Below, piece after piece: positions 1 through 11,500 of a stretch of 62,778 nucleotides of DNA. The stretch is from assembly GCF_001949145.1 (NCBI RefSeq), contig NW_019091541.1, positions 1 to 62,778 on the forward strand. The letters run 5' to 3'. The notes under the pieces are model-generated. The model searched no databases. It was not told the origin of the DNA and was given only the letters and a program-made list of their open reading frames with translations. The stretch comes from Acanthaster planci. Lineage: Eukaryota > Echinodermata > Asteroidea > Valvatida > Acanthasteridae. Numbering within the stretch: the stretch's first letter is position 1; the number at the start of each line of letters is the position of its first letter. The position numbers were made by a program, and so were the translations under genes.

Positions 1-189
1 TTTTGGAAACAATCTCTGGGGGGTACTTTTTGTGCGCCTCGTCCTGGCGGAGAATTTTCCTTGAATCGGGACACTGCACCCATAGCGAATTATGTGGTAC
101 TGAAGAAAAATCGCCGGCGGGCCGTGGTGGCGGAGCTAGTCCTTGCTCTGTTGAAGGGAAAACCATCATTCGTGTTTCTCATGAAATAA
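1..189 (+). other. Unassigned open frame at window edge
   Basis: Frame 1 is open from the first base to a TAA at 187-189 (62 codons). The translation is rich in Lys/Arg and then Leu/Val, and its composition could be that of a terminal exon of a gene lying to the left. I recognise no family and see no convincing acceptor. An open run of this length can arise by chance, so this is only a marker for someone with the flanking sequence. Confidence 0.15.
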
Positions 190-1187
190 CCTTTCCCTTA
201 ACATTTTGGTAAGTTTTTTAAATGGTTCTTGGTGGTCTTCCAAATAGTACACATCTCTGCTTGATTTTTACAAATCAGTAAATTGACACCAAACAGGAAT
301 GATGCAATATCGCAGTGTGGGTATAACAGCCACCAATGGCGTTCGACACAGATGACACAAACGCACACACCTGAATACTGAAATCCTTAAGAAGACACTG
401 CGTGAAAATTGCAATTCTTTTTCCTCGACTCAGGTTTTATTTTATATATATGCCGTTTCGCTGTCTATCACAAACCTTTTCATACCTTACATGAAACATA
501 CCAACAGGCGCTCTCACACTTACGACGAGACAAGGAATTTTCTTTTCATGTACATGCCAAGAGAATTAATCACTCTCGGGGGCTCGCCCCATCCTGCCCT
601 TGCTGAAGAAAGCTACCCGTTGAAGAATCGACCAGGCCACAATACACCCCTCTTGTTCTAAATGGCAAAACATGTGCATAACCATTTCATTACATTTCAT
701 ATTGGTTCATTAAAATCCATTTTCGCAGTTAAAAAAATGAATTACAATGGATTAAACAATCAAAATAAAAAAGATTAAACAATTAAAACAAAATATTCAA
801 CATTTACCATTACAGTTTACACTCACATAAAATAAACCATATAACATGACTAATGACCTACACTCATAGAAGAACACTACTAAAACGCGTCCGTTACAAT
901 GTACACGATTTTTAAAGTTCCCGTCCAAATATTAAAAGGTGATAGAGAAATGTGGTCCGCAGGCCGGTTTACGCAATATCTTCATTCACAGACGTTAGTT
1001 TGAATCCTCACACCGGATAACTCCCAACTTCACTGAGGTAGTCTTTTCATTGAATACCACGTGGTCATCGAGCGGCACAAACGCGCGAAATTTGAAGTAT
1101 CTGCAAAAACACGTCGACAGGTGGCCGTACGTGCGCAGTCCCGCTGTGCATTGTGTTAAAATTGCGCGCTCTTAATGCAGGCTAACT
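190..1187. other. Intergenic, no gene seen
   Basis: AT-rich DNA with short A runs around 720-800. I see no coding exon, RNA gene or structured repeat. Confidence 0.5.
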
Positions 1188-1375
1188 AACCAGGCTTAGT
1201 GCGTTTGGTTTCGAGTCCATACTCGCTTTCGCAGGTTTTCTCCAGGTACTCTAGTTCCCTCCTGCCTTAAAAACTGGACCTTCTTCCTAACTCCGTAATG
1301 TGATGCTGATATGAATAAACGTATAGATGTTGGTGTTAATAGCACGAGTAGCTGAAAGCCTCATTAAAATAAAGC
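1188..1375 (+). mobile_element. SINE body fragment, 5'-truncated (copy 1)
   Basis: This stretch matches, on the opposite strand, the body of the SINE at 2695-2980 and the copy at 55863-56022. The shared words are the Cys/Thr-like box GTTTTCTCC-GGTACTC, the CCTCCTGCC block, AAAACTGGACCTTCTTCCTA and CTCCGTAATGTGATGCTGAT. The tRNA-like head present in the full copy is missing, as is usual for 5'-truncated SINEs. Divergence is higher than between the other two copies, so this is an older insertion. Confidence 0.7.
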
Positions 1376-2566
1376 AACTGGAGGCTCAGCGGTCGTGATT
1401 TGAACATGCATGCTGCTGGTCGTGGTGTTAAAGGCTCGTGGATGTGTGTATAAATGGAAAATCGGTGCGGGTGAGGTGTTAGCAAAAATATATCACCTTT
1501 CCCAAAACGTGTCACAGATAACAGATATGTTCACTCTGAGAATGTGTTGCGGCTTTTAGGGATCCAGTGGAAAGTCAGAAACTTGCCGTCATTCCTAATA
1601 TAGTAAGATGTACCGAATCAAACGCAGAAAAAAATCGCACGCCAACTGTTTGTTCTTGCACTGAAACAAAAGCACGTCTTTAAACTTCCACCGATTCCAG
1701 TGGGGAGTCATTGGTTTTGAATTTATATGCCCTTTATGCTCAACGTCAAGGGCGAAATTACATTCAGAACGTCGTGGGAACGTCATTCTCTTGTAATCTA
1801 CATATTACATCACGATATTGCGTAAAAATAAATCAGACCGTAACCAAGCCTTTTTCATTTGCTTTCGCGAAATTTCATTGCTTTCGTTTATATATTGAAA
1901 GCCATAAATATTCCAAGAGCCAAAGGTAACAGTGAAAATGCTGAGGCATTTGCGTACAAAAACATGATTTTCACAGTCCAGTCTGGTGGGCTAAGCTTGT
2001 GCACAGAGTGTAAGCGTGTATCCAAATAGTCATGCAAAGTAAGTAACGCCAGTGTGTTGCGAGCCAATTGGCTCATCAGACAAGAAACACTGAGAATATC
2101 CAAGTCTAGGATGCAAATCCACGGAGCGCTCCAACCCTAATGCTAGTACCCAAGTATAAGTGAAGAAGTGCAAGATGGTGTTGATTGGCATGCGACAGCT
2201 GTTTGGTAAGAGTTCACAAGCAGATGTCACTAATCTCTCCCTAAAGTGGTATATCAAGCACCAGAAAGTTACAACGTGTCCTGAAGTGTCACAAAGTTAG
2301 CATGGAGGAAAAAATATTGAAGTGTTACCTAGAAAATAAATTCACTATTTTCAAACCATTCTCATAGGACTTGTTTTCAGTGTGTCCATGCACAGTCATG
2401 TCCGTGTATAAAACTCATTTCGTTTGTTCTAATTATATGTGGATGTCATTCTTCCTGTTTCTGTGTTTTGATAAGTTTAGAATGTCAACTCTTCATATTT
2501 TCCAGGCAATAACCTCACGTCGAACTGAAAGGCTAGGGCCTAATGACTAGAAATGAGGTTGCCTAC
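1376..2566. other. Intergenic, no gene seen
   Basis: No exon-like open frame with plausible splice sites on either strand. Short open frames here overlap on both strands and show no family resemblance. Confidence 0.45.
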
Positions 2567-3600
2567 CTGAATGATGTGGCTGGATGTGAAAGTGACCAAT
2601 GTGCAGTTAGCTTGTTGTACGGGTAGCAGGGGTAGCTCTTGCTACCCTCATGAGGTGATCGGCCCTGCCTTTGTGAGATCACATTTGTCCTGTTGTTGTT
2701 GTTGTTGTTTTGTTTTAATGGCGCTTTCAGCAACTCAGGCTATTTGCGCCAATAACTCTACGTTTATTCATACACTTTTTTAATTAGCATCACATTACGG
2801 AGCTAGGAAGAAGGTCCAGTTTTAGAGGCAGGAGGAAACCGGAGTACCCGGAGAAAACCTGCGAGAGCGAGTGTGGACTGGAAACCAAATGCACTGAAGC
2901 CTCGGCCAAGCCGGGACTCGAACCCGGGTCTCATTGATGCAAAGCGAGGAAAGAACCGCTACGCTAACCCGCTCCCCCATCATTTGACCTGTTATCTGTT
3001 GTCTGCGTTTTGTGACTGGTTGCTGTATGTCCTTGTTTTGTCTGTCAGTTCCCTTGTTCTTTGACATGTTGCTAACTCTCCTTTTAGTCTGTTTGGTTTC
3101 CAGATACTGACTGGACGTGTGACTGCATCGCTGACTGGATGCGCGACTGCCCAGTGTGCAAAGTTAGTAGTTTTTCCTCAATTTGCGGGTCGCAGGGGTA
3201 GCTCTTGCTACCCTCATGAGGTGATCGGCACTGCCCATGCGAGATCACGTTTACCTGTTATATGTTATCTGCGTTTTGTGACTGGTTGGTGTGTGTGCTT
3301 TTTTCATTCCCGTAAAATTGTTGTTTTGACATGTTACTATAACTCTTGTTTGAGTCTGTTTCTTTTCAGATACTGACTGGATGTGCAACTGCCTTGCTGA
3401 CTGGATGTGTGACTGCCCGGTGTGCAAGTTGAGTTGTTTTTCCTTGTTTTGCAGGTAGCGGGGGTAGCTGTTGCTGCCCTTATGAGGTGATCGCCCCTGC
3501 CTTTGTGAGATCACATTTGTCCTGTTATCTGTTGTTTGCGTTTTGTGACTGGTTGGTGCATGTGGTTGTTTTGACATGTTGCTAACTCCCATATGGCTGG
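2567..3600 (+). repeat. Three-copy tandem repeat, unit about 240 bp
   Basis: Three head-to-tail copies begin near 2567, 3119 and 3368. Each holds the series GACTGGATGTG..GACTG, then GGGTAGCT.TTGCT.CCCT.ATGAGGTGATCG (2630-2660, 3195-3226, 3460-3490), then GAGATCAC, CCTGTTAT, TGCGTTTTGTGACTGGTTG and GACATGTTGCTAACTC. Copies 2 and 3 are about 230-250 bp. Copy 1 is longer because a SINE is inserted in it at 2695-2980. The open frames across this region are by-products of the repeat, not genes. Confidence 0.8.
2695..2980 (-). mobile_element. Full-length tRNA-derived SINE
   Basis: Read on the minus strand, the element starts with a tRNA-like head. It has a RNA polymerase III A box (TAGCGTAGCGG, complement of 2956-2966) and a B box (GGGTTCGAGTC, complement of 2915-2925). 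A body follows, shared with the copies at 1188-1375 and 55863-56022, then a 3' tail of A/CAA repeats (complement of 2695-2716). Near-identical direct repeats flank it: CATTTGTCCTGTT at 2682-2694 and CATTTGACCTGTT at 2981-2993 (12 of 13 match). These are target-site duplications. The third copy of the surrounding tandem repeat (about 3512-3530) preserves the unoccupied target. Tail and duplication indicate mobilisation by a LINE. Which SINE superfamily the body belongs to I cannot say. Confidence 0.88.
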
Positions 3601-3680
3601 ACGTGTGACTGCCCGCTGGCTGGATGTGCGACTGCCCGGCGGACTGAATGTGCGACTGCCTGGTGGACTGGGTGTGTGAC
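3596..3680 (+). repeat. Short minisatellite, period about 23-25 bp
   Basis: Four consecutive imperfect copies of a GGCTGGATGTGCGACTGCC-like unit. The same word begins each unit of the larger tandem array just upstream, so the minisatellite probably arose from the end of that array. Confidence 0.65.
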
Positions 3681-6600
3681 AGGATGTTTGACTTTCTGAA
3701 TGAATTTTTGACTAGATTGAACCAGCGGTGCTCAATAGTTTGTTTGTTGTTTTTTAACAAAAGGAAACACCCTTCAAACAACCAACCTCTAAGATATGTC
3801 TATCACACCACTATTCTGTTAAAGGCACCGCTTCATCTTCAGCTACGCGTGCATTCCATCCCAACTGCTTTGGGAAAAAGTGCCACCATCTGCCCTCCAA
3901 ACTTGTTTTCTATCATCGTACTTGGAAGTCCCTCCCCGTAATCTGGCCACGGCTTGACCAAAGGCTGAACTGACCTTGCAATATCTGCACGCACCGCCTT
4001 GCACAGAGAAGTGATGTATTGTGACACTGAGCGTCTGGATGCCGCTGACATCCCACGCTTCAGATACAGAGAATGAGATACATGTAATGGGCTTGTACAT
4101 TGTGTGTCATTTTAGTATTCAAATACATGTACCTGGATAATTTCCGAATCATTCAATTAAGTTTGCACTTAAAGGCATGCTTGATTGCAGGATCATGAAA
4201 TTTATGGCAGCATTTTCATCAACAACCCCAGAATTATGGAATAGGCCTACATTTCCTGTTATCCAAAATTCTCGTACTTTATAAGCTTTGTAAGCTAAAC
4301 TTTCTGGCTTTTAAAATAAAAAGTTTTTAAAAAGTTTTTCAACTTTTGAAAGTCTTCTAAAAGTTTCTTCTGTGTTTTAGTAATAATAATTATGTGTTAT
4401 TATTTCATTAATTGCTGTCATGCATTCCCATCAATTTATTTTGTTCATATTTGTGTTGGTTCCTGTTCATAATGCATGATTATTGTTTCTGCATTGATGA
4501 CAGTATTTCATTGCGAGTGACAGGAACTTAGAAAAAATGTTGAGCACAAAACATGTAAGAGACATCGTTTGTATGTTTAACAGTTCTTTGCAACATATCA
4601 TCTGGACCTTTCATATTTGAGAAAGATCACTTTCTGAAAATACATACAGATAATTGGCCACAGCTTGAAAGTATAGGTAGTTTGTACTCATTCTTCATAT
4701 TAATGGCGGGTTATAGATTTGTTTATAACATCCACGAAAATTGTTAACTATGTTAGGTATGTAAGAATCCATATGTATATAAGAACAGAATTTAGTTGTC
4801 CCAATTTGTTGAAACAGCTAGTATGCAGTAATATGCCCTATACAACTATAAAAAGTAGTGGTACTAATATACATTTTATTTTTTGTAGAAATGCTAATTT
4901 TTTTGTTTGAGTTTCAACCTTTTTAAATATTTAAATTTTTGTTTTATACTGTTGCATGAATGATTGTTGCAAGTCGCATAATACAGATTTTGAAATGAGT
5001 TTATTAGTTTTGAAGATCTGCTTTGACATTTTAGTGCAAGTAACTGAACCTAAGACAAAACGCACGGAGTGTAGTTACTTGCTAAATACAGTATTTTTAC
5101 TCGTGTTTTATTGTCGTTTGTAAAGCACTTGTAGACGCAGGTTAACTTGCATGAAAATTTATCTATTTAATCAATAAGATTCAATAATTTTTTTCAGCTA
5201 GCTCAAAGGATTTGAAAGAAGACCCTTAACAGCTTTCTTCAGAAACTCACTTCTCTTCAATTTATTTTATGAAGTTACAACCTTGAACTCCCAGACCTTT
5301 GAGAAATGGAGACTTTCTTTGTTTTGAAATGGAGCACTTTCACATGCATTTTGAAATTAAAACACTTTGCTTTGGTTTTTAAATAAACATTTATCACTAA
5401 AACTAAGTGCATTTACATAAAACCTAATACGGTGTGTTCTTGAAAAAGAACCACATAAAAGCTTATATTTTCCGTTTTAATTTTTAGAACAGTGCATTTC
5501 AGTAACATATGTAAAATAAAATCTTTAGTGTTTATCTTTATAGTCACTGCAGGTATTTTTACTACAATTCCCACAATACTAATATTTATCACAATGGAAC
5601 AGTTTTGACAACCGCCTGAGGGCTGCAGTGGGTGCTCCCACCATCAGAAGGGAGTTCCGCTTGAGGTGTTCATATATTTCTTTTTCAAAACCAAACAGTA
5701 GTACATTATTTTATTAAGGTGAAAGTCCATAGGTTTTTGATGCACGACAGAAAAGTAAACGGCAAATACTTGTAGCTGGGGCAATCTGCTTTTCAAGTGT
5801 GCACTTTCCTTCCTCGTTAGAATGCTGGAAGTTGGTTCTAAACTATTTTGAGTTCACTCATTTTCATTTTCTTAAAAAGGGGTTAAAACATATACAAATA
5901 GATATAAATAACAAATTTTATATTCTTCATTGGCATAACTGACATGAAATTGTACTTAAGTTTTATTTCAGTGCCAAAATAAAGTTTACCTAATTATCAT
6001 TTCAATATGGCCGACCAATATACAACATATTTTGACCCTGCAACATTTTACATGTTCAACATTGGTCAGAGTTTGCTTTTAATACATGTTTAGAATTTCC
6101 TTCGAGAGGTTCAACAAGGGTGTTTATTACTCGGGAAGTTTTAGTGTATGATGGCTAGAATTTGCTTCATGATGTACACAATTTTTAATTCCACAGAATT
6201 ATGGAACAAAAAATAATAGTTTTTGCCGCATTATTTTTTAGAACTTGCAGGTAGAGACAATAAAATGGGACTTCAACTGTTAATTCGCAAATCTTTCCCA
6301 AATGATGTTTGGATCAACTGTTTGACCATGTAAATTATTCTGATAAAAAAATTCCATACTAGAAGTAACTAGGGTTAAAATGGCCACCCAAATAGGAACA
6401 TGTGAAACAGCTCTACTTATAAAACCCACCAGTCCCAGTGTCAGCTATCAATTTGTCACTACAATTCCAATTTTCAACCCCAGTAACAGGAAATTAAATG
6501 GACATGGCCCATTCTGCAAATTAAAAGGAACACATCACATACTATACAAGCCACAATTTATTTGCTTTCCATGTCCCCTTAAAAATTATTGCACTACAAA

Positions 6601-7221
6601 CTCGGCGAAGAGCAGAAAAACTTCCAAGTGCATTCAGGAAAAAACAAGATAAATTGCAAAATTTTTGCAATGAATTTTTTTTACTACATTCCTTAAACAT
6701 GGTAAATAGTATACCGTATCAATAAAGCTGGCGTTTAGATCCTACCAGAATCTTCGTGTAAGGTAAAATGCCAATTTAAAACTGAGTCTTCGCTGGTAGG
6801 TCAGATTGAGCAATGTTACAATACATGATGTAGGCCTAGGCCTACTTCAAGTACTTGCGCCGTTGCGCGCGCAAACATGGTAAATATTTTAGTGGGGAAA
6901 AGTTAAGTAGAGCTGCCCGGCTTACTTAACAAAAAATAAAGTTTAGATTAAAGGCCTGTCAGGAGTTTAATTAGTATTTAGTGAAGAGCACGAAATCAGC
7001 TCAAAATTACCCCCAGTACTCTGGGATTCGTCGTCCATGCAAGTGGGAGCAGCGGCCGGGTTCACACGATTTTTTTAACATACCACATATTTGCTATGGG
7101 TGCAAATGAAACCGTCTGATTGGGCCAAGTTAACATTAAATCATGCGTGATTTATGAGAGAGTTTTGACCCAGCAGCTAGCCGCCAGCTGTACTTGCGTT
7201 TTACGCACTGTACTCTTCATA

Positions 7222-7283
7222 ATGTATACATGTACACATACATGTACACTACATGGACAGGTGTACATGTACTATGTACATGT
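7222..7283. repeat. Cluster of TACATGTA-type palindromes
   Basis: In about 60 bp the words TATACATGTACA, ACATACATGTACA, GTGTACATGTACT and ATGTACATGT follow one another. Similar short runs occur at about 9968, 14821, 21625, 58976 and 60568, so this looks like a genome-wide word preference rather than a local site. Confidence 0.7.
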
Positions 7284-7773
7284 CTGCAGGACCCCACACC
7301 ACGGTTGTTAAGCTCACGAGAAGTGCAACGTATGAGAACTAGTCGCAAGTTTATGCTTGAAGTATGTTTCACATTGCGCTTCAATCACAATCAAACACAC
7401 GAAGTGCATGCACGTGGTGAAGTTGGATTAGGTAAGACTATTGAGGGCGCTGTAACTGTTGCCAGTTGCTATGCCAGTCACACAGCCAGCGTGTGATGAG
7501 CCGGTAGTACTAGTACAATACCAAGATTATGCGGCGCTATAACATCTTTGCTATAATGCGATCATGATCGTCGATGCGTCGTCAGCTCGTGATGTGTGAT
7601 CGACGTGTACATTTAGGCTAATTTTCAACTACCTGACGTTTTGATCACAAAAAATGCAGTCCCGTATAGGCTAGTTTGAAAGTGGCATGCAGGCATCATT
7701 TGGAAGTTTTAGGCTGATATAGTAATAATCTATAAAGTGTAAGTTTTCCAAACTCCCTTTTTGCTACCCTCAG

Positions 7774-7837
7774 AACTGTGGGATCCAACGTCCGCTCCCA
7801 CGAACGGGGAGCGGGACGGACGTCGGACGCCACAGTT
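7774..7837. repeat. Imperfect GC-rich hairpin
   Basis: AACTGTGGGATCCAACGTCC..GCTCCC at the left pairs with GGGAGCGGGAC..GGACGTCGGACGCCACAGTT at the right around a short loop (ACGAACG). It stands out as GC-rich in an AT-rich setting. It could be a small MITE end-to-end or a fold-back repeat. I see no target duplication. Confidence 0.55.
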
Positions 7838-8524
7838 CAGGGGGTAACTATTTGCATTGTCCATGATCCATGCTCATGCAGTCCTGGACATGACAATGTA
7901 GGCCTACGTGGACATTCTCGCGGTTAGACATTTGGGAACTTCTGTACATTACTGAATGGCATGAAGGATAAATTTGCCTCTTTGCTGATTGAAATTGAAT
8001 GTCCACATACTACATGCATACACAGCTCTCCCCAATGGACAGATGCAACTTCATGCGTTCATCCGGGAGCTTTTCAACCTGAGGTCACAGTGAGGTGAAA
8101 ACACCATTGACTTGTAATGTAGTGGTTTGTTTTGTTTGTCACAAAGTTCCCGTATGTCACAGAAAGTTGCATCTCCCCATAAACCTTTTTCCAGTGATGT
8201 CACGATCATGCTGGACCTGCAGTATGTTGTGATGGTAATGATTGCATAGTGTTGTGATGGTAATTTACGTATTTGAGATAAACTAGTCAATCATGCAGCA
8301 TTCCCGCATGCACTTGCACATGGTTGCAGCTGCCCGTAGGAATATATGGGGTCACCGTGGCTAAAACAGTCCACATGTGGTGGTATTGCTTACATTTAGT
8401 CACATGGGTGAAAAAGGTCTTTACCCCCCTGCCTAAAATTTTTGGTAAAAATGTGCCTAGTTTGACTTACCATAGTTTGAGAGTATTTATGGCATTTCTT
8501 TTGCTTTTAAAGATTGTCATCACC

Positions 8525-11500
8525 ATGCCAGTATACGTGCGCAAGAACCTCCTGTCCATTACCCCAGAATCATTGGGTGACCGCTCCAGTGATGAGGAGG
8601 ACTACATCCGGGACCCGGAGCAGATGTACGATGTTCTTCCCCAGCCGTTCCGCCTGGTCAATAAGATCGTCAACTTGATCTTTGACCTGGCCTGGGAGGT
8701 CATCAGCGAACGGGAGTCGGCCAGGATCGCCGAGAAGTCCCGCGTCAGGCCCCCACAGTATGATTGTGCCACTCCATTACCAGTGAGTCATCTAGATTAA
8801 AGGTTGTTTGCATGCACAGGTGTTTTTGGTGAAGCGTTACGGTATAGGTGGACATCTGTGTCCCCTTAGGAGACTTTTTAGGTGGTACAAAACTCTTTGC
8901 TTTTTCCTTCGGATTTCAACGTGAGTATAGAAGGGGGATATGCAGTATATCCCCTATTCTCCGGGATGTGTGCCCTTGCATTGAGGTAGATGTCCACCAA
9001 AAAAATTGGTAGTTTAAAAAATTTTTGAAGTGGAATGCCCCTTTAATGCTGCTACATGTTCAGTGTACCTTCTGTCAGCAAGTTTTTGCTTATAAAAACT
9101 AAAGTTTTAAAAGCTGGTGCTGAACTCAGTCCACGAAGTGCTAAAAAACTGCAACACTCCCATGAGTTGCCTTTAACATGGGTGAGATTTCTCAGCTTTT
9201 AGCTGATTTCAGCTTTATCTGTTTTGGATTTCTTTTTTTCCTAACTGGCTGTGTACAAAAGTATAGGAGATTTTCACGGTTCAGTTTCTTTATGCTTTTT
9301 TCAGCTGTATCCATCTATTTTTATCATTGGTCAATCTCACCCCTGCTTTAATTTTCTTAGAGACTCTACTGAACTGTTTTTAAAGCATACATTTTGCAAA
9401 TCACATTCGCCACAGTCTTAAGGAATAAATTGGTCTCTCAGATTGAGCCTCCATTGTTCTAGACAGGACCTCTTCAGACCATAAAAAGATCCCACTGGAC
9501 TCTCACAAGACCAACACCAGACCTCCAGTTTGAATTCAGGTCACAGCCTATTCAAAGGAACTCCTATGAAAGCATTCATCTGTCATTGTTCACCCTGTTA
9601 TTTGTGTCTTTTATTGTGATGGTTTCCATTTCAACACTGGGAGCCTCTCTCCCAATCATTTTTCAAACCCAGTTTTTCAGTTTTCTTAAAACTGAGTGTC
9701 ATTCTGTTCATTGTTATCCGTAACTTTCTCTTATGTCCAGGACTATGGCCAAGCACTGTGTACATCCAGCTGTCCTGATGGGCGCTATGTGTTCTTTGGA
9801 ATGCCTCAAGGCATTGCTATGATTGATGCAATGACCCAGGCACCCATTACATCATGGGAACACGGGACAGAAGGTGTCAGCATCTGCTCTCTTGATGTAT
9901 GCCTGATTGGAGTGCAGACATACCTCATCGTGGCTGTAGATACGGCTGGTATGAAAATAAATGCAAACGTACATGTACATGTAGTCCCCTTTTTTTCAGG
10001 CATCCCTCTCCACAACCAATTGAGGACCTCATATTTACCAATAATACCTGTGCTGCTCCTGCTTTTCCTGATCTCATAATATTGCAAGGCGGACGGGCAA
10101 CACCCTGCTTGCATTAAAGTTAAGCTGCCTCGCCGGCTGAAAACAGTTTGCTTATTTTGTTTCACATGTGCTTTGCCATTCTCATGATAGGAACTGGAAG
10201 GCTGCTGTGTTCAGCTTTTGAGATGATTCATCCTATTAAGACATTCAATGAGGATGTTGCTGGGTCTGTTGTCACTAACTCATTCATCTCCAGTGATGGA
10301 GACTATGTATCAGTTGGTCTTCAGAGTAAGTATATTCTTTTACAAATCCTGGCCAAAAGGTACTCCTGTGTGGAAAGTATTTTCTATGAAAACAATGTTG
10401 ATCCAAACTGAAATGGTTATAGCAGTCAGAACATACCGGTTAGCCTCTGCCATTATTAAGAACTCATCGAACTTTGTGTCATTCTAAAGGCCACATGAAC
10501 AGTCCAACAGTTCTTTTCCGGAACATTAATTTGTGTCAAAGTTTCAGTTACGCAAAAATATTTGTTTTGTCTCTTTTGAGTTTTGTTGCACTGTGTACAT
10601 GTTATAAGTTTTAACATGTTTGGTGAAACATTGTTGTTAAATTTTTTAAAACGTCCCAATGTTTTGGTTGTAGGTTTAAGCATTTCTCAAAAGGCAGTAT
10701 TGGATTTTTTATACCTTGTAGCTGGATCAGATGTTTGGCTGGATGTTTGGCATCTACCCAGAGATAATTGGCTGCGGGAATTTGAGACTGCCCACAGCAA
10801 TGCAGTGAAACAACAGCAGCAGCAGCAACAACAAGCGACAAAGCCTGCAGAGGTTGACAAACTGGTAATAGATGTTGAGATTTATGATTAACACCTGATT
10901 GATGGATTTCCCCTGCCTGCCAGAAGCAGCGGTGACTACCATTACAGCTTTTGATGAACAGTTCTTCAGAGCTGAAGGACTGGAGGGGCTAAAAGTACTG
11001 TGAAGAGATTTAGCTAGAACACAAATGTCAGGCCTTGCATGTTTAAATCTTGATGACAGGTCTCTAAGCATGCAGCATTTAACAAAAATTTCTGACAGTT
11101 ACATATTCTGAAGAAAACCAGTGAATAGTTCTTACGTGTTACAAACTGAAACAAAACTTTTTACGTTGCTGTTGACAGGACTCAAGCATAGAAATGGCTA
11201 CATCTATAGAGGGTATTACAACCGACACAGCAAAGGTACAGCACAGTATTGAAATTCACAGTTTGTAAAGGATTGGGACCAAAGTCGAGCAGAACGTTCA
11301 GATCAGCCAGCTGTTGTTATGTATGCAACATCTTAATCATGCACATGTGCATCACGCATTTGATTGAGTTACTGTAATATTGCTCTGTAGAGCAATTCCG
11401 TGCTTTGGGGGTCTTCACTTTGGACACATTTGGGCTTAGTTTTACTCTTGCTCAAAGCAAATTTGACATCACAAAGTGTCTGCTGGAAATTCACTGAGTT

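Larger units (their letters stand above)
3681..8524. other. Intergenic / upstream of the WDR93-like gene
   Basis: Mostly AT-rich DNA without coding exons I can support. Near its right end it holds a TACATGTA cluster (7222-7283) and an imperfect hairpin (7774-7837). A 5' untranslated exon and promoter of the gene starting at 8525 may lie here, but no CpG-rich block or clear TATA/initiator arrangement marks them. Confidence 0.45.

Noticed and set aside
2900-2975. Possible tRNA gene (A and B boxes)
   Set aside because: The boxes belong to the head of a SINE with tail, body and target duplications; a full cloverleaf is not maintained.
3251-3781. 176-codon minus-strand frame with repeated Gln-Ser-His-Ile-Gln
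   Set aside because: The periodic protein is only the translation of the tandem repeat and minisatellite in a frame without stops.
8324-8524. Earlier in-frame ATG for the WDR93-like protein
   Set aside because: The upstream residues are hydrophobic and unlike the family; the ATG at 8525 has better context and directly precedes the conserved block.
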